From an uncultured Clostridia bacterium (GTDB taxonomy: Bacteria > Bacillota > Clostridia > Saccharofermentanales > Saccharofermentanaceae), in contig CAMJGB010000066.1 of NCBI GenBank assembly GCA_946405115.1, forward strand, positions 1 to 9,478: DNA of 9,478 bases, read 5' to 3'. Shown here one piece after another: positions 6,490-9,478 of this stretch (within the stretch, counting starts at the first letter, position 1; every line of letters begins with the position of its first letter). Under the pieces are notes generated by a model. The model was given only the letters and a program-made list of their open reading frames with translations, had not been told where the DNA came from and made no database searches. The position numbers and the translations under genes were made by a program.

Positions 6490-8112
6490 TTAATCTGTGT
6501 AACCCTCAAGGCGCTTAGCACAGGAAGATCTGCCGAGCTTCCTGATTGACTTAGCCTCAATCTGTCTGATTCTCTCTCTTGTAACTCCAAGAGATCTTCC
6601 TACTTCTTCGAGTGTTCTCTGCTTATCGTCATCAAGACCGAATCTCAATCTGATAACCTTAGCCTCACGCTCTGTAAGAAGATCCAATACCTTGATAAGG
6701 TCTTCCTTAAGAAGCTCTCTACTTACTTCATCATCAGGTGATACATACTCATCGGAAGGGATGAAGTCAACGAGGTGTGAATCTTCTTCCTCACCGACAG
6801 GCTTGTCGATGGATACGGGATCCTGAGAGATTCTCTGAATGTCTCTGATCTTATCTACAGGCATATTCATCTTCTCAGCGAGCTCATCGATAGTAGGCTC
6901 TCTTCCGAGGTCCTGAATGAGCTGACGCTGAACACGTGTAAGCTTGTTGATAGTCTCAACCATGTGTACAGGAATTCTGATAGTTCTTGCCTGGTCGGCA
7001 ATGGCTCTTGTGATAGCCTGTCTGATCCACCATGTAGCATATGTGGAGAACTTAAATCCCTTGGAATAATCGAACTTATCAACAGCCTTGATAAGACCGA
7101 TGTTACCTTCCTGGATGAGATCCAAGAGGCTCAAGCCTCTGTTCATGTACTTCTTCGCAATGGATACAACGAGTCTCAAGTTGGAATCGATGAGTGTATC
7201 CTTAGCATCCTTATCTCCGTCCTTCATCTTCTGAGCGAGCTCACGCTCCTTCTCAGCATTGAGCAACGGAATCTTACCGATCTCCTTAAGATACATACGA
7301 ACGGAGTCATCAACGTTAATCTCTTCCGAAGCGGAAGCAGATACGTCGTCACCTGCGTCATCATCTGCATCATCAGGATCGGGAACGATCTTGATCTTTA
7401 ACTTAGCGAGCTTTGTAAGAAGCTTCTCTGTTGTCTCAGGAGAAACATCCTTCTCAACCATGAGCAAATCGAATTCGCCTTCTGTGATTGAGTTGTCTCT
7501 TCCTGAAGCCATGAGCTTCAACTGTGAAATGAGGTCATTCAGATACTCTGAAGACTCAGATACTTCTTCTGTGTTTGTTGCTTTTGCTGTTTCCATTTCA
7601 GCCTTCTCTGTCTTCTTAGATTTCTTCGGTTTTGCGGAAACAGGCTTCTCTTCTTCTGCCTTCTCAGCCTTCTTAGACTTTTTAGCCTTCTCTTCTGTCT
7701 TTGGTGCCTTCTCTGTCTTATCAGCTTTTGAAGTCTTACTAGACTCAGCCTTAGAAGACGACTTCTTTGCAGTTGCCGTCTTAGCGGATTCCGCTTTCTT
7801 TGTTGCCGCCTTCTTGGGTTCAGCAGCCTTCTTGGCAGGTGCTGACTTAGCAGACGACTTTGCAGGAGCTGCCTTCTTTGAAGCAGTTTCCTTAGATGCA
7901 GTCTTAGAAGTTGTCTTCTTGGCAGCAGTTGTCTTCGAAGCCGACTTCTTCGTTGTCTTCTCCTCTTCTTCCTTCTTAGTCTTCTTGGAAGCAGTGGACT
8001 TAGTTGAAGTTGACTTGGATGATGCAGACTTAGCTGCTGTCTTCTTGGTTGTAGTTGTTGCCTTCTTCGCGGCAGACTTCTTATCTGTCGTTGTTGCCTT
8101 ACTCTTAGCCAA
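6490..8112 (-). CDS. rpoD: primary sigma factor RpoD/SigA with long Lys/Ala-rich N-terminal tail
   Basis: This encodes 540 residues; SigA of Gram-positive bacteria is often about 370. It directs RNA polymerase to -10/-35 promoters. Residues 1 to about 185 are low-complexity Lys/Ala/Ser/Thr/Glu with repeated KKA, AKK and KST. Residues about 188-243 resemble region 1.1 ([20 protein letters not shown]), followed by an acidic linker ([12 protein letters not shown]). Region 1.2 starts at VRMYLKEIG, and region 2 includes [31 protein letters not shown] and [10 protein letters not shown]. Region 3 follows, then region 4 with the helix-turn-helix [20 protein letters not shown] (499-518). All core regions are intact. 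The start codon is TTG; GGAGGG lies 6 nt upstream and no ATG occurs before the tail ends. It overlaps no neighbour but is 2 nt from the zinc-ribbon gene and 9 nt from rnfC. There is no dnaG next to it, unlike many Firmicutes. Confidence 0.96.
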   Translation of the reverse strand: MAKSKATTTDKKSAAKKATTTTKKTAAKSASSKSTSTKSTASKKTKKEEEEKTTKKSASKTTAAKKTTSKTASKETASKKAAPAKSSAKSAPAKKAAEPKKAATKKAESAKTATAKKSSSKAESSKTSKADKTEKAPKTEEKAKKSKKAEKAEEEKPVSAKPKKSKKTEKAEMETAKATNTEEVSESSEYLNDLISQLKLMASGRDNSITEGEFDLLMVEKDVSPETTEKLLTKLAKLKIKIVPDPDDADDDAGDDVSASASEEINVDDSVRMYLKEIGKIPLLNAEKERELAQKMKDGDKDAKDTLIDSNLRLVVSIAKKYMNRGLSLLDLIQEGNIGLIKAVDKFDYSKGFKFSTYATWWIRQAITRAIADQARTIRIPVHMVETINKLTRVQRQLIQDLGREPTIDELAEKMNMPVDKIRDIQRISQDPVSIDKPVGEEEDSHLVDFIPSDEYVSPDDEVSRELLKEDLIKVLDLLTEREAKVIRLRFGLDDDKQRTLEEVGRSLGVTRERIRQIEAKSIRKLGRSSCAKRLEGYTD

Positions 8113-8114
8113 AC

Positions 8115-8876
8115 TTATCCCTCCGTTGAACCAGCATCCTCTGTGAAGTAAGCCTCCACATTTCCATTCGCATCAGAAACAGTCCAATAACCGCCGGCAC
8201 TGTAGATCTTAACGATAACGCCGTCGTGAATATCGGATACTCCTCCTGCGACCTTCTCTGCCCTAAGGGCACAATAATTCTCAAAAATGGAAAGAGCGTC
8301 CTCTTCATCTAATTCTTCGTCTGTTACCGCATTAAGATACTGGCACGTTTGTCCGAAGACGCTGAAACCATTATAGAATTCACCATCAGCATCGGTAGTC
8401 TGGTCAACTTCAGCTACGTGGGCAAACACAGTACCGATATCAGCTTCAACAGCAGCGCGAAGCTCTGTTCTTGTCTTATACATAGGGTAAGAAATGCCAA
8501 GCACCAAAGCGACTGCAGCAACAAAACCGACTGCAAGTCCGATTACAAGCTTCTTGGGAGCCTTAACGTCCTTTGCCTGAACCTCAAACTCTGTGTTTGG
8601 CTTCTCAGAACTCTGGGACTTACGAAGTTCTTCTCTTGCGATTGACTTCTCGAGACTCTCAGTAGAGTAAACCTTAGTTGCATTATGCTTGTTGGCATTC
8701 TCAGTTATCTCATATTTCTCATTAGGGAATTCTCTTCCCTCAGGATGATTAAAGATCTCAATTGCCTCTTCAGAGGGAAATACACAGTGACAAAATACGC
8801 ATTCACACTGCGAATCCTTCTCATCAAATACAATAAGAGATCCGCAGTTCTTGCACATGCCTTGATTAATAGCCAT
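8115..8876 (-). CDS. zinc-ribbon, single-pass membrane protein of unknown function
   Basis: This encodes 253 residues. The N-terminus holds a zinc-ribbon pattern, CKNC at 8-11 and CVFC at 26-29, with two extra cysteines (24, 31) beside it. A charged, probably flexible cytoplasmic stretch (about 35-105) leads to one transmembrane helix (about 109-130). The C-terminal 120 residues would be extracytoplasmic and are acidic, ending in a segment with [17 protein letters not shown]. The ATG at 8876 has AAGGA 8 nt upstream. It is the first gene after a strong promoter and its stop codon lies 2 nt before the rpoD start. The last codons contain the rpoD ribosome site, so translation of the two is probably coupled. 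I do not recognise the family. It lacks the HxxxCxxC of zinc-binding anti-sigma factors, so an anti-sigma role is not supported. Confidence 0.85.
   Translation of the reverse strand: MAINQGMCKNCGSLIVFDEKDSQCECVFCHCVFPSEEAIEIFNHPEGREFPNEKYEITENANKHNATKVYSTESLEKSIAREELRKSQSSEKPNTEFEVQAKDVKAPKKLVIGLAVGFVAAVALVLGISYPMYKTRTELRAAVEADIGTVFAHVAEVDQTTDADGEFYNGFSVFGQTCQYLNAVTDEELDEEDALSIFENYCALRAEKVAGGVSDIHDGVIVKIYSAGGYWTVSDANGNVEAYFTEDAGSTEG
8119..8124 (-). promoter_or_regulatory. ribosome binding site fixing the TTG start of rpoD
   Basis: Minus strand GGAGGG sits in the last codons of the zinc-ribbon gene, 6 nt before TTG 8112. No other ribosome site and no ATG lie near the beginning of the rpoD frame. 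Confidence 0.85.
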
Positions 8877-8910
8877 TAATAACGTCCTTTACCTGTCAAA
8901 ATCGCACAGC

Positions 8911-8953
8911 TTAAAGCGGTTTCTTGCACAAAAAGGCATAGTACCGCATTAAA
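8911..8953 (-). promoter_or_regulatory. possible hairpin in the leader of the rpoD-rnf transcript
   Basis: In the leader of about 80 nt between the promoter and ATG 8876, GCGGT (8943-8947) pairs with ACCGC (8916-8920). After one mismatch, four A-T pairs extend the stem. The loop is 22 nt. It is not followed by a T-run, so it is not a terminator. I cannot match it to a known riboswitch or protein-binding leader. Confidence 0.35.
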
Positions 8954-8964
8954 GTGCACATTAC

Positions 8965-8992
8965 ATTATAGCAAAGTCTTTCCCTAAGTCAA
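8965..8992 (-). promoter_or_regulatory. strong sigma-A promoter for the zinc-ribbon/rpoD/rnf cluster
   Basis: Minus strand TTGACT (8987-8992), a 16-nt spacer and TATAAT (8965-8970) with an upstream TGC make a near-consensus extended -10 promoter. Initiation near 8958 gives a leader of about 80 nt. No comparable promoter lies before rpoD or rnfC, whose upstream gaps are 2 and 9 nt, so this is probably the main promoter of all six genes. It would be read by the sigma factor it encodes, giving autoregulation. Confidence 0.8.
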
Positions 8993-9008
8993 TAAAAACT
9001 TGTCTTTA

Positions 9009-9478
9009 TTAGAAGATATTCTTCTTTCTGAACAGTGCATAACCGGCGCCAAAATAGATCGCGCCCCAAAGAATAGACTTAATGTTATAAACAAGTTCAG
9101 CTTCCTCTACCCTTACTGTTACACCGGGAAGATCGTAAAGATCATCCTGAGAGATCATGTAAGAAGCTGCGAAATTTCCGTTAAACAAAGACATGATCGA
9201 ATTTGCAAAAGATGCACGATGAATCTTGTTAGTGTATTCAAACATCTCGTCGCCGCCGCCTGTTGTTAAGACAGCAGAGAAATTGGGAACCATCTCAGAG
9301 CCCAATGTAGCATTTGTTGCAAGGAAGATCGGATGACCGATATACCAGCCGACATTGAAGTAAGAATCCTTGTCAAATTCCATCGGCTCGTAGTACATAG
9401 AACCCTGAGCCGGTGCAAAACGGTCAACAGCCTCGTCATAAAGTTCTTCATAAGCATCAATAGTCTTGTGGCTGTAAG
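9009..9478 (-). CDS. C-terminal part of an ABC-2-type membrane permease (partial)
   Basis: The frame is open from the right window edge to TAA at 9009, giving the last 155 residues of a longer protein. Most of the piece is hydrophilic (FNVGWYIGHPIFLATNAT, LTTGGGDEMFEYTNKIHR) and would be an extracytoplasmic loop. It is followed by one C-terminal membrane helix (SILWGAIYFGAGYALF) and a short basic tail, FRKKNIF. That ending is characteristic of ABC-2 export permeases, in which the last helix is followed by FRKRDI-like residues. The ATPase partner and substrate are outside the window. No convincing terminator follows, only an AT-rich weak inverted repeat, and the promoter of the next cluster begins 17 nt after the stop. 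The family call rests on topology and tail and is tentative. Confidence 0.6.
   Translation of the reverse strand, partial: YSHKTIDAYEELYDEAVDRFAPAQGSMYYEPMEFDKDSYFNVGWYIGHPIFLATNATLGSEMVPNFSAVLTTGGGDEMFEYTNKIHRASFANSIMSLFNGNFAASYMISQDDLYDLPGVTVRVEEAELVYNIKSILWGAIYFGAGYALFRKKNIF

Noticed and set aside
7259..8146. Long plus-strand open frame of 295 codons opposite rpoD
   Set aside because: Its Phe/Ala/Ser/Val/Leu-rich translation is the antisense of the Lys/Ala/Ser-rich sigma tail, where stop codons are rare by composition. It has no ribosome site and the minus strand holds an unmistakable RpoD.
8115..8876. Zinc-ribbon protein as a classical zinc-binding anti-sigma factor
   Set aside because: The HxxxCxxC signature is absent, and such proteins usually pair with ECF sigma factors rather than a primary sigma factor.
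9009..9040. AT-rich inverted repeat near the permease stop as a terminator
   Set aside because: The only possible stem is about six A-T pairs with no GC core, and it overlaps the upstream edge of the next promoter region.

Overview
The window comes from a bacterium of moderate GC content, most likely a Gram-positive member of class Clostridia (Lachnospiraceae-like). The evidence is a primary sigma factor of SigA/RpoD type, strong GGAGG-type ribosome binding sites, a lipoprotein signal peptide, Rnf-family genes and a sensor ectodomain of a style I associate with Lachnospiraceae. The genus cannot be fixed from the sequence. Every gene lies on the minus strand, so transcription runs from high to low coordinates.

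In transcription order: (1) the C-terminal end of an ABC-2-like membrane permease enters from the right edge (9478-9009). (2) A strong extended -10 promoter (8965-8992) with a leader of about 80 nt starts a compact cluster. It contains a zinc-ribbon/single-TM protein (8876-8115), the housekeeping sigma factor rpoD (8112-6490), rnfC (6480-4987), rnfD (4990-4046), an enlarged rnfG (4053-2743) and an unrecognised polytopic membrane protein (2741-1521). All junctions are overlaps or gaps of at most 9 nt, so this looks like one transcription unit. (3) A tRNA-Arg(CCT) follows only 27 nt after the last gene, with its own extended -10 promoter, and ends in an intrinsic terminator. (4) A candidate promoter nested in that terminator could drive a small lipoprotein (1340-780). 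(5) A membrane sensor protein with its own promoter leaves through the left edge (690-1).

The most notable content is the Rnf locus. Canonical Rnf is rnfCDGEAB, an NADH:ferredoxin oxidoreductase that pumps Na+ or H+. Here only C, D and G are recognisable. RnfC keeps both 4Fe-4S motifs, but the SGAT flavinylation motif is missing or degraded in both D and G. RnfG is about twice normal size with what look like duplicated, possibly nested, FMN_bind modules. The slot of rnfE/A/B is taken by one approximately 11-TM protein with only faint RnfA/E-like patterning. This may be a divergent flavin/Fe-S redox complex. It is co-transcribed with the vegetative sigma factor, which itself carries an unusual histone-H1-like Lys/Ala/Ser/Thr tail of about 185 residues.

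There is no gene-free stretch over 300 bases. I saw no IS element, CRISPR array, phage gene or long repeat.
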